39,178 nucleotides of DNA, taken from assembly GCF_000636015.1 (NCBI RefSeq), contig NZ_JFZJ01000020.1, forward strand, positions 1-39,178. Direction: 5' to 3'. The position numbers and the translations under genes were made by a program. Of the stretch, positions 25,397-33,537 are shown piece after piece (position 1 is the stretch's first letter; every line of letters starts with the position of its first letter). The notes below the pieces were generated by a model. That model was not told where the DNA came from and searched no databases. It was given only the letters and a program-made list of their open reading frames with translations. This DNA is from Rhodomicrobium udaipurense JA643. GTDB taxonomy: Bacteria > Pseudomonadota > Alphaproteobacteria > Rhizobiales > Rhodomicrobiaceae.

Positions 25397-27925
25397 ATGG
25401 CCGACGCGGACGACATCAAGGGCATTTCGGTCCGGGTGCGCGGCCTCGTGCAGGGCGTGGGCTTCCGTCCGCATGTGTGGCGGATCGCGCGCGAGCTTGG
25501 GCTCACGGGCGATGTGTTGAACGACGCCGAGGGCGTTCTGATCCGCGCCTTTGGCCCGCGCGCGACGCTCGACGCGCTGCTTGCCGCGCTCGCCGACCGC
25601 GCGCCGCCCCTCGCCCGCATCGAGCGCATCGAGACCGCGCCGCTGAACGGCCCCGCGCCGAACACCTTCCGCATCGTCGAGAGCGGCGCGGGCGATGTCA
25701 CGACCGGCATTGTCCCCGACGCCGCCACCTGCCCCGCCTGCCTTGCCGACATCCGCGACTCCGAAAACCGCCGCTACCGCTACGCCTTCACCAACTGCAC
25801 GCATTGCGGACCGCGCCTCTCCATCGTGCGCGCGATTCCGTATGACCGCGCGACGACGAGCATGGCCGCGTTCGAGATGTGCCCCGCCTGCCGCGCGGAA
25901 TATGACAACCCCGCCGACCGACGCTTCCACGCGCAGCCGAACGCATGCCCCGTTTGCGGGCCGAGGCTGTGGCTCGAAGGCGCGGACGGCGCGACGCTTC
26001 CGCTTCGAGGCGCGCGCGACGAGATCGATGCCACCGCGCGGCTCATCCGCGATGGTGCGATCGTCGCGATCAAGGGGATCGGCGGGTTTCATCTCGCCTG
26101 CGATGCCGCGAATGAGGATGCGGTGGCGCGGTTGCGCGCCGAAAAGCGCCGCAGCGGCAAGCCGCTCGCGCTGATGGCGCGCGATATTGCCATGGTAGAG
26201 CGATACGCCCACATCGCGCCGCCGGAGAGCGCCGCGCTCGAAAGCTCCACCGCGCCAATCGTGCTGCTCTCGCGCCGTGCCGACGCGCCGCCGCTCGCCT
26301 CCGGCATCGCGCCGGGCCAGACGACGCTCGGCTTCATGCTGCCTTACACGCCGCTGCATCATTTGCTGATGGAGGGGCTGCCCGGCCCCATCGTGCTCAC
26401 CTCGGGCAATGTCAGCGACGAGCCGCAATGCACCGCGAACGACGAGGCGCGCGAGCGACTGTCTGGCATGGATCGCCCCGCAATTCCGGACGGAAAACCG
26501 GCTTCCGCTTTTCCTGAAATTGCTATGGCCGACGCCTTCCTCATGCACGCCCGGGACATCGTCAACCGCCTCGACGACAGCGTGGTGCGGCTCGCGGCGG
26601 GCCGCGTCCGCACAATCCGCCGCGCGCGAGGGCTTGCGCCCGCGCCGCTTTCGCTGCCGCTTTTCCAAGGCGCGCCCGCCGTGCTCGCTATGGGCGCGGA
26701 GCTGAAATCCACCTTCTGCCTCGCGAGCAGCGGTCGCGCCATCGTTTCGCAGCATATCGGCGACCTCGAAGACGCCGCAACGCATGCCGATTACCGCGCA
26801 AACCTCGCGCTTTTCGAGCGCCTGTTCCGCTTCACGCCGGACGTCGTGGCGGTGGACGCGCACCCCGACTACCATGCGACGCGGCTGGGTGAGGCGCTGG
26901 CTGCGGAGCGCGGTTTGCCCGTTGCACGCGTGCTGCATCATCATGCCCATGTCGCGGCGGTGATGGCGGAACATGGCGTGCCGCTCGACGCGCCGCCGGT
27001 GCTGGGCATCGCGCTCGACGGCCTCGGCATGGGAGACGCCGTGTCAGATCAACCCGCGCTCGAATCGCCGCATTTGAGCGCGGGCAAGTCGATCGATAAC
27101 AAGGGAGAGCGGAGCGACGCGTTCCAACGAACGCATCGCCCGCTGTGGGGCGGCGAATTCCTCGTCGCGGACTATCGCGCCTGCCGCCGTGTCGCAAGCT
27201 TCGCGCCCGTGCCGCTGATCGGCGGCGCAAAAGCCATGCGCGAACCGTGGCGGAACCTGCTCGCGCATCTCCACGTCGCGTTTGGATGGGACGAGGCGAC
27301 CGCCAACTTCGGCGATATCCCGATCCTGCGCCGCTTAACCGCGAAGCCTGTCGCGCCCGCGCTGCAAATGATGGCGCGAGGCGTGAACGCGCCGCCAGCC
27401 TCGTCGGCAGGACGTCTGTTCGACGCCGTCGCCGCCGCGCTCGGGATCTGTTTCGACGAAGCGACCTATGAGGGGCAAGCGGCGGTGGAGCTTGAGGCTT
27501 TGGCGGCCTCGGTCTGCGGCCAGGATTTCGGCCACTGGCCCATCGCTGCCCGGAAGCTTCCTTCGCGGGGCATGGGCGAGGACGACGGCCCTATCCGCCT
27601 CGGCTGGGGTGAACTCTGGCAGGCCGTTCTCGATGACCTCGCCCGAGATGCGCCGCCCGCGATCATCGCAGCGCGCTTCCACGTCTTCCTCGCCGACACG
27701 GTGGCGGACACTGCGCGCTCGCTCGCCCGGCGCGAAGGCTTGGCGCGCGTCGTGCTGTGCGGCGGCGTGTTCCACAACCGGCTGCTGCTCGAAGGCGTCA
27801 TCGAACGGCTCGCTGGCGATTTCGAGGTGCTCGCCCCTGCCCTGTTCCCGGCGGGCGACGGCGCGATCTCTCTCGGGCAGGCCGTTATCACGGCCGCACG
27901 CGCTATCCCCGCATCGCCACGGTGA
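25397..27925 (+). CDS. hypF: Carbamoyltransferase HypF with two in-frame palindromic insertions
   Basis: HypF converts carbamoyl phosphate and ATP to carbamoyl adenylate and loads HypE for CN ligand synthesis. It has 842 residues, against about 750-790 usually. Domains are an acylphosphatase-like one (VRGLVQGVGFRPHVWRIA), two zinc fingers (CPACLADI / CTHCGPR and CPACRAEYD / CPVCGPR), a YrdC-like domain (about 200-390) and a Kae1-like domain with HHHAHVAAVMAEH. Two segments interrupt conserved text: residues ~358-377 between RERLSG and ADAFLMH, and ~549-582 between LDGLGMGD and LWGGEFL. Both are encoded by palindromic DNA. The catalytic motifs around them are intact, so the enzyme is probably functional. 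It starts 1 bp after hupV. Confidence 0.95.
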   Translation: MADADDIKGISVRVRGLVQGVGFRPHVWRIARELGLTGDVLNDAEGVLIRAFGPRATLDALLAALADRAPPLARIERIETAPLNGPAPNTFRIVESGAGDVTTGIVPDAATCPACLADIRDSENRRYRYAFTNCTHCGPRLSIVRAIPYDRATTSMAAFEMCPACRAEYDNPADRRFHAQPNACPVCGPRLWLEGADGATLPLRGARDEIDATARLIRDGAIVAIKGIGGFHLACDAANEDAVARLRAEKRRSGKPLALMARDIAMVERYAHIAPPESAALESSTAPIVLLSRRADAPPLASGIAPGQTTLGFMLPYTPLHHLLMEGLPGPIVLTSGNVSDEPQCTANDEARERLSGMDRPAIPDGKPASAFPEIAMADAFLMHARDIVNRLDDSVVRLAAGRVRTIRRARGLAPAPLSLPLFQGAPAVLAMGAELKSTFCLASSGRAIVSQHIGDLEDAATHADYRANLALFERLFRFTPDVVAVDAHPDYHATRLGEALAAERGLPVARVLHHHAHVAAVMAEHGVPLDAPPVLGIALDGLGMGDAVSDQPALESPHLSAGKSIDNKGERSDAFQRTHRPLWGGEFLVADYRACRRVASFAPVPLIGGAKAMREPWRNLLAHLHVAFGWDEATANFGDIPILRRLTAKPVAPALQMMARGVNAPPASSAGRLFDAVAAALGICFDEATYEGQAAVELEALAASVCGQDFGHWPIAARKLPSRGMGEDDGPIRLGWGELWQAVLDDLARDAPPAIIAARFHVFLADTVADTARSLARREGLARVVLCGGVFHNRLLLEGVIERLAGDFEVLAPALFPAGDGAISLGQAVITAARAIPASPR
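26470..26526 (+). repeat. Palindromic element inserted in frame in hypF (first copy)
   Basis: The outer arms GCAATT (26480-26485) and AATTGC (26518-26523) pair, and between them CCGGACGGAAAACCGG and CGCTTTTCC give a second, imperfect arm pair. At protein level this is the ~20-residue segment 358-377, absent from the usual HypF pattern. The sequence looks to me like a palindrome widely dispersed in Hyphomicrobiales genomes; that is from memory and unchecked. Confidence 0.6.
27041..27142 (+). repeat. Composite palindromic element inserted in frame in hypF (second copy)
   Basis: Two hairpins lie side by side. CCCGCGCTC (27053-27061) / GAGCGCGGG (27076-27084) is a perfect 9-bp stem. GCGA-x-GCGTTC (27114-27124) / GAACGC-x-TCGC (27129-27139) is an 11-bp stem with one mismatch. 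The element encodes about 34 polar residues (549-582), is a multiple of three long and contains no stop. Confidence 0.65.
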
Positions 27926-28859
27926 AGGCGTCGAGCAGGCGCAAATTCGTGGCCTCGTTCGTCGCCGCGACGGCCGACGCCGCCATCGCCACGCGTGGAT
28001 GATCGACGATGCTCTCGCCCCATTTCCGAACGTAGGGCCACACGCCGCCCGCATAAATCGGCGCGCTGTAATCGCCGACCACGTCCGCGCCGACGATGAT
28101 ATGGCGCTCCGCGAGGCGGCCTACGAGCCCGAGCACATCGTCGAGCGAGAGCTTGCCCTGATCCCAATTCGTGACCGCGTCGGCGGGCGCGAGCGCGTCC
28201 TTGTCGAGCGTGATGTAGACATCCGCCGTTTCGATCCGTGACAGGAGAAGCTCACCGAATGCCGCGAGTCCAATGTCTTCGATGCAGGTCCAGCGGATGT
28301 GGCCGCCCTCCTGCCGATGGCTCGCGCCCGCGCCATAGTCGCCGCTCACCTTCGACGGCGCCTGAGCGAACGGAAACAGCTCAAGCCGCCCCTCCTTCAG
28401 CGCCGCGAGGTTGCCTCCCTTCCATTCCGGATGCTGGAGATCCTTGCTGCACACGCCAACGGTGATGACCTTGGCGACGTTGGGCGTAGCAAGTGCGCTG
28501 TTCACCCATGAGCCGCAATGCATGCCGCTCGAACAGCGCACCCAGTCGGGGTGGTTGTCGAAATGCACGACGGTGAAGGGCCGCGACGCAGCCGCCGCCG
28601 CTCGCGCGATCAGCATAGCGCTGACGTGATGAAAATCGCCCGACCCGAGGAAGGCGAGGACCGGGCCGCCATCGGCCCCGCCAGCGCTGGCGCCAAGCTT
28701 CGCCTCCAGCCGCGCGAGGTCGGCGTCGTAGCCCCAAAGCCGCACGCGGGGGCCGTTCGCCTTGGCATCCACCGAGACTGCCCTGCGCCCGGCGCACGCG
28801 TCGAGGAAGGTGCGCTGGCCCGCAAAGGCGTCGTCGAGATGAATGACTTCCAACCGCAT
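27903..28859 (-). CDS. Divergent arginase/agmatinase-fold (ureohydrolase) protein
   Basis: A 318-residue protein started at the ATG at 28859 (MRLEVIHLDDAF), which follows GGGGAG; the frame stays open far upstream but the composition there is not protein-like. The three ureohydrolase metal motifs are recognisable but unusual: GDFHH (74-78) for GGDHS, DNHPD (101-105) for DAHxD, and DKDALAP (219-225) for DxDxxDP. All presumed Mn ligands are kept, so a binuclear site is likely. The substrate cannot be read off; the loop between motifs is rich in Cys, Trp and His (MHCGSW). Its 3' end overlaps hypF by 23 bp. It is unrelated to hydrogenase by sequence. Confidence 0.65.
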   Translation of the reverse strand: MRLEVIHLDDAFAGQRTFLDACAGRRAVSVDAKANGPRVRLWGYDADLARLEAKLGASAGGADGGPVLAFLGSGDFHHVSAMLIARAAAAASRPFTVVHFDNHPDWVRCSSGMHCGSWVNSALATPNVAKVITVGVCSKDLQHPEWKGGNLAALKEGRLELFPFAQAPSKVSGDYGAGASHRQEGGHIRWTCIEDIGLAAFGELLLSRIETADVYITLDKDALAPADAVTNWDQGKLSLDDVLGLVGRLAERHIIVGADVVGDYSAPIYAGGVWPYVRKWGESIVDHPRVAMAASAVAATNEATNLRLLDAFTVAMRG

Positions 28860-29187
28860 TTCGCTCCCCGTCTTCCGGCAACGACGCCACTTCCCGGCCG
28901 CCCCGTTGCTGACCCCGCCCCTTTTCGCTGGCTCGCGAGCCTCGACCCTTAACCGCGTCGGCGACGCTTGCAAGCATTTCGCAGTTTCCCCAGCCCCACC
29001 CAGACGCACCTTCGCGCCGAAAGTCTCGGCTCCGAGCCGCCAGCCCCGGACAATCCAGAGTTTGCACAAAGACACACCAGCGACTATATTATGCGCTAAC
29101 CCTTCGATTGCGGGTTCCCCCACACAATCGGAAATTGAATGCCCAGGAAGCGGAGAGGGCTCGCGCTTCCAGGACCGGAGGAAATTT
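28860..29187. other. Intergenic region between divergent ureohydrolase-like gene and trcR
   Basis: 328 bp with no supported gene. It carries the ribosome site of the minus-strand gene at one end, the sigma-70 promoter of trcR at 29062-29090, and a trcR leader of about 90 nt. I see no hairpin of note. Confidence 0.5.
29062..29090 (+). promoter_or_regulatory. Sigma-70-type promoter of trcR
   Basis: TTGCAC (29062-29067) and TATATT (29085-29090) with an ideal 17-bp spacer. Start of transcription would be near 29097, about 90 nt before the trcR ATG. Confidence 0.65.
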
Positions 29188-29811
29188 ATGAGCGACATAC
29201 CCCTGATGCCGAAGGCGACGGCCGTCTGGCTCGTCGAGAACACCTCGCTGACATTCGACCAGATCGCCGATTTTTGCGGATTGCACGTGCTCGAAGTGAA
29301 GGGGATCGCAGACGGCGACGTCGCGGCCGGCATTCGTGGCGCGGATCCGATTGGCGCGGGCCAACTCACCCGCGAAGAAATCGCCCGCGGCCAGAAAGAT
29401 TCATCCTATCGGCTCAAGCTGGCGCGCTCCAAGGTGCACATCCCGGAGATCAAGACGAAGCGCGCGCCGAAATACACGCCTGTTTCGCGCCGTCACGACC
29501 GCCCGAATGCGATCCTCTGGCTTCTGCGCCATCATCCCGAGTTGCGCGACACGCAGATCATGCGCCTTGTCGGCACGACGAAATCGACCATCGAGAGCAT
29601 CCGCGAGCGCACGCACTGGAATTCCGCCAGTCTCCAGCCGCAAGATCCGGTCGCGCTCGGCCTTTGCTCGCAGATCGACCTTGATAATGAAGTGAAGAAG
29701 GCCGCGAAGCGCGTCGAGGAAGAGCAGCCGGAAGCCGCGCTGGAAACCGCGGGCGTCACCATCGCGCCGCCGTCCGAGCAGCCTTATCTCGACATCGAGG
29801 AATGGAAGTAG
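29188..29811 (+). CDS. trcR: Cell-cycle transcriptional regulator TrcR (DUF1013)
   Basis: A 207-residue DNA-binding protein conserved across Alphaproteobacteria. The start has a good GGAGG ribosome site. The N-terminal motif LMPKATAVWLVENTSLTFDQ, followed by IADFCGLHVLEVKGIADGDV, and the central RRHDRPNAILWLLRHHPEL with MRLVGTTKSTIESIRERTHW (two helix-turn-helix-like segments) are diagnostic of DUF1013. The C-terminus is Glu/Pro-rich. Such proteins associate with RNA polymerase and cell-cycle promoters in Caulobacter; that role is transferred by homology. It is flanked by its own promoter and a terminator, so it is a single-gene unit. Confidence 0.9.
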   Translation: MSDIPLMPKATAVWLVENTSLTFDQIADFCGLHVLEVKGIADGDVAAGIRGADPIGAGQLTREEIARGQKDSSYRLKLARSKVHIPEIKTKRAPKYTPVSRRHDRPNAILWLLRHHPELRDTQIMRLVGTTKSTIESIRERTHWNSASLQPQDPVALGLCSQIDLDNEVKKAAKRVEEEQPEAALETAGVTIAPPSEQPYLDIEEWK

Positions 29812-29942
29812 CATCGCCCACCCAATTGGGTGCCTCAGCATAACTTCATAAGCGACGCATTCTCACGCGGCGCCGTACGGATGGGCGAAGGCTGGTTTGT
29901 CGACCTTTTCGCAGCATCCGTAGTCAACTCATTCGGAAAATC

Positions 29943-29967
29943 AAACGGCCGGTTACCCGGCCGTTTT
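29943..29967. terminator. Bidirectional terminator between trcR and mtnA
   Basis: AAACGGCCGG (29943-29952) / CCGGCCGTTT (29957-29966), perfect 10-bp stem with a TTAC loop, ending in T's on the plus strand and with AAA at the base for the minus strand. It serves the two convergent genes. Confidence 0.9.
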
Positions 29968-29994
29968 CATGCAAGTTGTAAGTCGCGAGAGCTG

Positions 29995-31092
29995 CTACGC
30001 CGCTGAGCGCGCGTATTCCGGGTACGTCGCGGCGAGCCCCTCGCGCGAGGCAGGCGAGACGCCACGCTCGGTGATGATGCCCGTGATGAGCCGCGCGGGC
30101 GTCACGTCGAACGCAGGGTTCGCGCCCGCGCTTCCCGGGGCCGTCACCTGCACCGTCACGATGTCCCCACCATCCGTGCGGCCGGTCATATGGGTTAGCT
30201 CGCGCGCGTCGCGCTCCTCGATCGGGATATCGCGCACACCATCGAACAGCGTCCAGTCGATCGTCGACAACGGCAGCGCGAAATAGAACGGCACGCCGTT
30301 ATCCTTCGCCGCCAGCGCCTTGAGATAGGTGCCGATCTTGTTGGCCGCGTCGCCCGCCGCAGTAAGGCGGTCGCAGCCGACGATGCAAAGGTCCACGTCC
30401 CCATGTTGCATGAGATGACCGCCCGCATTATCCGCGATGACGGTATGCGGCACGCCGTGCGCGCCAAGCTCGAACGCCGTCAGCGCCGCACCCTGATTGC
30501 GCGGGCGCGTCTCGTCCACCCAGACATGCACGGGGATGCCCGCGTCATGCGCCTGATAGATCGGCGACAGCGCGGTGCCCCAGTCGACGCAAGCAATCCA
30601 GCCGGCGTTGCAGTGGGTCAGCACGTTCACCGGGCCGTCCTTCTTCTTCGCGATGTCCTCGATGATCGCCTTGCCGTGCGCGCCGATGCGGCGGCAGGTT
30701 TCGACATCCTCGTCGGCGAGCTGGGCGGCCTTGGCGAAAGCGGCAGCGGCGCGCTCGGCGGGTGCGATGGGGCGCAGGAATGTCAGCATCTCGTTCAGCG
30801 CCCAGGCGAGGTTCACCGCCGTCGGACGCGTGGCGGCGAGCGTCTTCGCGGCGCTTTCGAGGCCGGCGTCCGACGCATCCGCGCGGAGCGCCAGCGCGAG
30901 GCCGTAAGCCGCCGTCACGCCGATCAGCGGCGCGCCACGCACCTGCATGACGCGGATCGCGTGGGCCGCGTCCTCAAGCGTCGAGAGCTTCAGCGTCTCG
31001 AAGGCATGCGGGAGTCGCGTCTGGTCGATAATGCCGACCGCGCCGTCGCTTTCCGGCCAGATCGTGCGATAATGGGTGCCGCCGATTTTCAT
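29995..31092 (-). CDS. mtnA: S-methyl-5-thioribose-1-phosphate isomerase MtnA
   Basis: Methionine-salvage enzyme that isomerises methylthioribose-1-phosphate to methylthioribulose-1-phosphate. The 365-residue product shows the family motifs [40 protein letters not shown] with the catalytic Cys, [16 protein letters not shown], and [20 protein letters not shown] with the catalytic Asp. AGGAG precedes the ATG ([11 protein letters not shown]). In Rhodospirillum rubrum and Rhodopseudomonas palustris MtnA feeds RLP/RuBisCO-linked or isoprenoid-linked methylthioadenosine salvage; no such partner genes are next to it here. It follows a DUF1192 gene on the same strand after 148 bp. Confidence 0.96.
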   Translation of the reverse strand: MKIGGTHYRTIWPESDGAVGIIDQTRLPHAFETLKLSTLEDAAHAIRVMQVRGAPLIGVTAAYGLALALRADASDAGLESAAKTLAATRPTAVNLAWALNEMLTFLRPIAPAERAAAAFAKAAQLADEDVETCRRIGAHGKAIIEDIAKKKDGPVNVLTHCNAGWIACVDWGTALSPIYQAHDAGIPVHVWVDETRPRNQGAALTAFELGAHGVPHTVIADNAGGHLMQHGDVDLCIVGCDRLTAAGDAANKIGTYLKALAAKDNGVPFYFALPLSTIDWTLFDGVRDIPIEERDARELTHMTGRTDGGDIVTVQVTAPGSAGANPAFDVTPARLITGIITERGVSPASREGLAATYPEYARSAA

Positions 31093-31240
31093 GTCTCACT
31101 CCTGCGCCGAAGGGCGGGTGCTTGCTTGCGTCTTGCGAATAACGAAATCGCCTTTTTGCGCGTCGAACGCAACCCCTGCCGACGCGTGGCCGTTGCGGCA
31201 GATGTGGCGCGCACCGAAGTTCGCCGACGCCCGGTTCGCG

Positions 31241-31423
31241 TTACTTCTTGAAGAAAGCGCTCGCCGCGTCGAGATGCGCGGACTTTTTCGCGATGGTCTC
31301 TTCCGCCCGCGCAATTTCCGCTTTCAGCGTCGCGATGTAGACGCGAAGTTCGTCCACCGAGTAAACGGCAAGGTCTTTCGGCTTCGAAATCTGTTTGCGG
31401 GGTTCGAGATCGTCAATATCCAT
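31241..31423 (-). CDS. DUF1192 small coiled-coil protein
   Basis: A 60-residue protein, MDIDDLEPRKQISKPKDL, followed by a helix (VDELRVYIATLKAEIARAEE) and a basic tail ending ASAFFKK. Length, the DDLEPRK and LxVYSVDEL motifs, and the single predicted coiled coil match the DUF1192 family of Alphaproteobacteria, which has no known function. It lies between puhE and mtnA on the same strand, with gaps of 215 and 148 bp, so cotranscription is possible but not shown. Confidence 0.85.
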   Translation of the reverse strand: MDIDDLEPRKQISKPKDLAVYSVDELRVYIATLKAEIARAEETIAKKSAHLDAASAFFKK

Positions 31424-31638
31424 CGCGGTGCTTCAGGCGGCGTTTCTTGTCCGCTCATCATAAGGGTTTGCGGTCGCCCCGCAAGGCCTGGTGTCTTCTC
31501 GCCCGGCATTTGCAGCTTGCACCGTGATAACTGACGTTGCGATCGTGTTACAGCGCTGTGCCGCAAAAGACGCAGCTTACGCCGTAAGTTTCTGCTGTCG
31601 ATCAGCTTTCTGCAATCGGTCCGATTAACACAGGCTGA

Positions 31639-32499
31639 TTAGATGTCGCCACGGCTTGCAACGACGCGGAGTCGCGCGGGTGCGCTCTTGGTCATATCGA
31701 CGATTTCTGGAAGTCTCACCGGCTCAGGCTTTACGATTACTTTTTTCGCTCGCACGCTCCAGTTCCAGAGCGCCTCGGCCGGAATGGGGAGCACCAGAAA
31801 CCAGTGCTCGATAATGCCGAGCGTGAGGATCACGATCGAAAAGGTGAGCGCGAGCGCCTCGAAGGGCGAGTGCTGCATCTCGACCGCCTTATGAACGAGA
31901 GCAGCCGCGAAGGCCGTCGAAACGGTGATCGAAACCGGGAAAAGCAGGTTCATCGGCTTCTTGCGCAGGAACGAGCTGAGATAACGCAGGTGCTCGGGAA
32001 AGAAGTGGTCGTTGAGGTTGCGGACGCCGAGGACAGCGTTCACCTTCGCGCTCGCATGCATGAGCCAGATCACGGTGTAGGTCCAGGAGCCGATGTGGTT
32101 CGTGCCGTTGAGCGTCGCGAAGCACACGGCGACGCCGAGAAGCGCCGCGCTTGCCTCATGATAGAGGCAGGTTTCGGCTGCGTGCCAGAGATGACGCGGG
32201 CCGGAGCAGCCTGGCGGACAGGCGGTCTTGCGCGGCCCGGTAATTACGCCGGTGTAGAACGTCAGTTGCGTCCACGCCCACGCAAGCAGACCGCAGGTAA
32301 AGCTGACATAGGCAGCGAGCACCGTCTGGCTCTGGCTCGCGGCGTAAAGGCCGTAGAGCGAGCCCAGCATCACGAGCGTCCCACCGAGCACGCTCCATTT
32401 ATAGGTACGCTTCGGCAGGTTGTTGAGATACAGGACAGCCCCGGTGCTGAACCACCAGACGAAGAGAACGTAGAGGGTCGGAAGCCCGTAATGTATCAC
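31639..32499 (-). CDS. puhE: Photosynthetic complex assembly protein PuhE
   Basis: A 286-residue polytopic membrane protein needed for normal reaction-centre/light-harvesting assembly in Rhodobacter. The start is GTG at 32499 (IHYGLPTLYVLFVWWFSTGA), preceded by GAGGG. About seven hydrophobic helices are visible, along with the conserved stretches RTYKWSVLGG, TQLTFYTGVITGPRKTACP and HASAKVNAVLGVRNLNDHFF-type motif (PEHLRYLSSFL follows). The C-terminal 40 residues are basic and cytoplasmic. In many purple bacteria acsF lies between puhC and puhE; here a 567-bp gene-free gap does. Confidence 0.92.
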   Translation of the reverse strand: MIHYGLPTLYVLFVWWFSTGAVLYLNNLPKRTYKWSVLGGTLVMLGSLYGLYAASQSQTVLAAYVSFTCGLLAWAWTQLTFYTGVITGPRKTACPPGCSGPRHLWHAAETCLYHEASAALLGVAVCFATLNGTNHIGSWTYTVIWLMHASAKVNAVLGVRNLNDHFFPEHLRYLSSFLRKKPMNLLFPVSITVSTAFAAALVHKAVEMQHSPFEALALTFSIVILTLGIIEHWFLVLPIPAEALWNWSVRAKKVIVKPEPVRLPEIVDMTKSAPARLRVVASRGDI

Positions 32500-33066
32500 T
32501 GCGCTGCCCTCGCTAGCACGCTGTTCGCGGCCTCGCCGACTGCGGCGCGCGAAGCGCCACGAACGGCGAGGATGATCGCCCGGAGCACGCGGCCGCGTTC
32601 ACGGAAAACGCAAGTTGCCCTGGTGAACGCGAAACTTCCTCCAGCGGCACGCACCTCGACGTACCTGACGCACTTTCTAGAAAACCAGATAGACGCCCAC
32701 AGTCCTTGACATCGATAAAGTTCAGGCTCCCGGGGCCGTGGCACTTGGGCTTCACCCGCGTCGGATGCAAGGTAGTGGCGTGCCGATCGCTTCCACGCAG
32801 CCACGCATTGGCTTGGCCTGCGTTAAACCGAACTCGTTTTGACGCGGAAAAGCCGATCGACAAATGAAACTTAAAGCGTCGCGCCGCGCCCGACTTATCG
32901 CAGGACGCTGTATTGGCCTCTGAAGGCCATCGCGACCAGCCCATTTCCGCGATGATGCCAAGCAACCGACAACCGCCGCACCAAATCGTCGTCTTTTCGG
33001 CGGTGCGGCTCAGTTTCGGACCGCCATTCATTCCTGCTCGACGGCCGCCCACTTCGTGAACCAGCA
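32500..33066. other. Gene-free gap between puhC and puhE
   Basis: 567 bp. Minus-strand frames of 185 (32513-33070) and 102 codons (32496-32804) cross it, but neither resembles AcsF, a Puh protein or any other family, and neither has a good ribosome site. A small palindrome GGCCT-CTGA-AGGCC lies at 32915-32928. I found no TGT-N12-ACA (PpsR/CrtJ) site. It may carry a separate promoter for puhE. Confidence 0.5.
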
Positions 33067-33516
33067 TCATCGAGGCACGCTCGCCTGCGGGAGAAGCTGC
33101 GCAAAGGTATCGGCGTTCCTCTGCCCGTAAGCGGCAAGTTCCAGTGTTTCACCCGTTGACGGATCGGTCAGTGTCAGCTTGCCATCGCTCCACTGGGTGA
33201 CGACAAAGGGCGTTTCGGGGCCGGCCTTGGAACGTGTCTGACGCACCTGGCCGAGAAGGCGCAAAGACGTCGCCATGAAGGTGTTCTTCTCGCGCTCCAG
33301 GATCTGGAAAGGCTCGGTTGCCCCCTGATCGAAGGCGGCAATACCTCCCGAAGGAGTGTCCCGAAATACGACCGCGCGCGAAACAACCGGGCGGCGCGAC
33401 GCATCCGCAACGCCCCCGCCATGTCTATCGACGACGCTTGTGCCTATTACAATGACGAGAAGAGCGGCCACTGCCGCGCTTCCCAGAAGCAGCGCTTTGT
33501 TCACACCCTTGAACAT
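33067..33516 (-). CDS. puhC: Photosynthetic complex assembly protein PuhC
   Basis: A 149-residue protein with a single N-terminal membrane anchor (ALLLGSAAVAALLVIVIGTS) and a periplasmic domain. The pattern is that of PuhC: RAVVFRDTPSGGIAAFD, EREKNTFMATSLRLLGQVR and FVVTQWSDGKLTLTDPSTGE with a C-terminal TFAQLLP. PuhC is needed for core complex (RC-LH1) organisation in Rhodobacter capsulatus. It starts 21 bp after puhB and is cotranscribed with puhA and puhB. Confidence 0.92.
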   Translation of the reverse strand: MFKGVNKALLLGSAAVAALLVIVIGTSVVDRHGGGVADASRRPVVSRAVVFRDTPSGGIAAFDQGATEPFQILEREKNTFMATSLRLLGQVRQTRSKAGPETPFVVTQWSDGKLTLTDPSTGETLELAAYGQRNADTFAQLLPQASVPR

Positions 33517-33537
33517 GCCGGTGCGTTTCCAATTCGT

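Noticed and set aside
25334..26974. 546-codon minus-strand frame opposite hypF
   Set aside because: Antisense shadow of a clear HypF reading frame; no recognisable domains.
31096..31314. 72-codon minus-strand frame between the DUF1192 gene and mtnA
   Set aside because: It overlaps DUF1192 in another frame, has no start after the DUF1192 stop and no ribosome site.
32496..33070. Minus-strand frames of 102 and 185 codons in the puhC-puhE gap, considered as acsF remnants
   Set aside because: No stretch resembles AcsF or its iron-binding ExxH motifs in any of the three minus frames.
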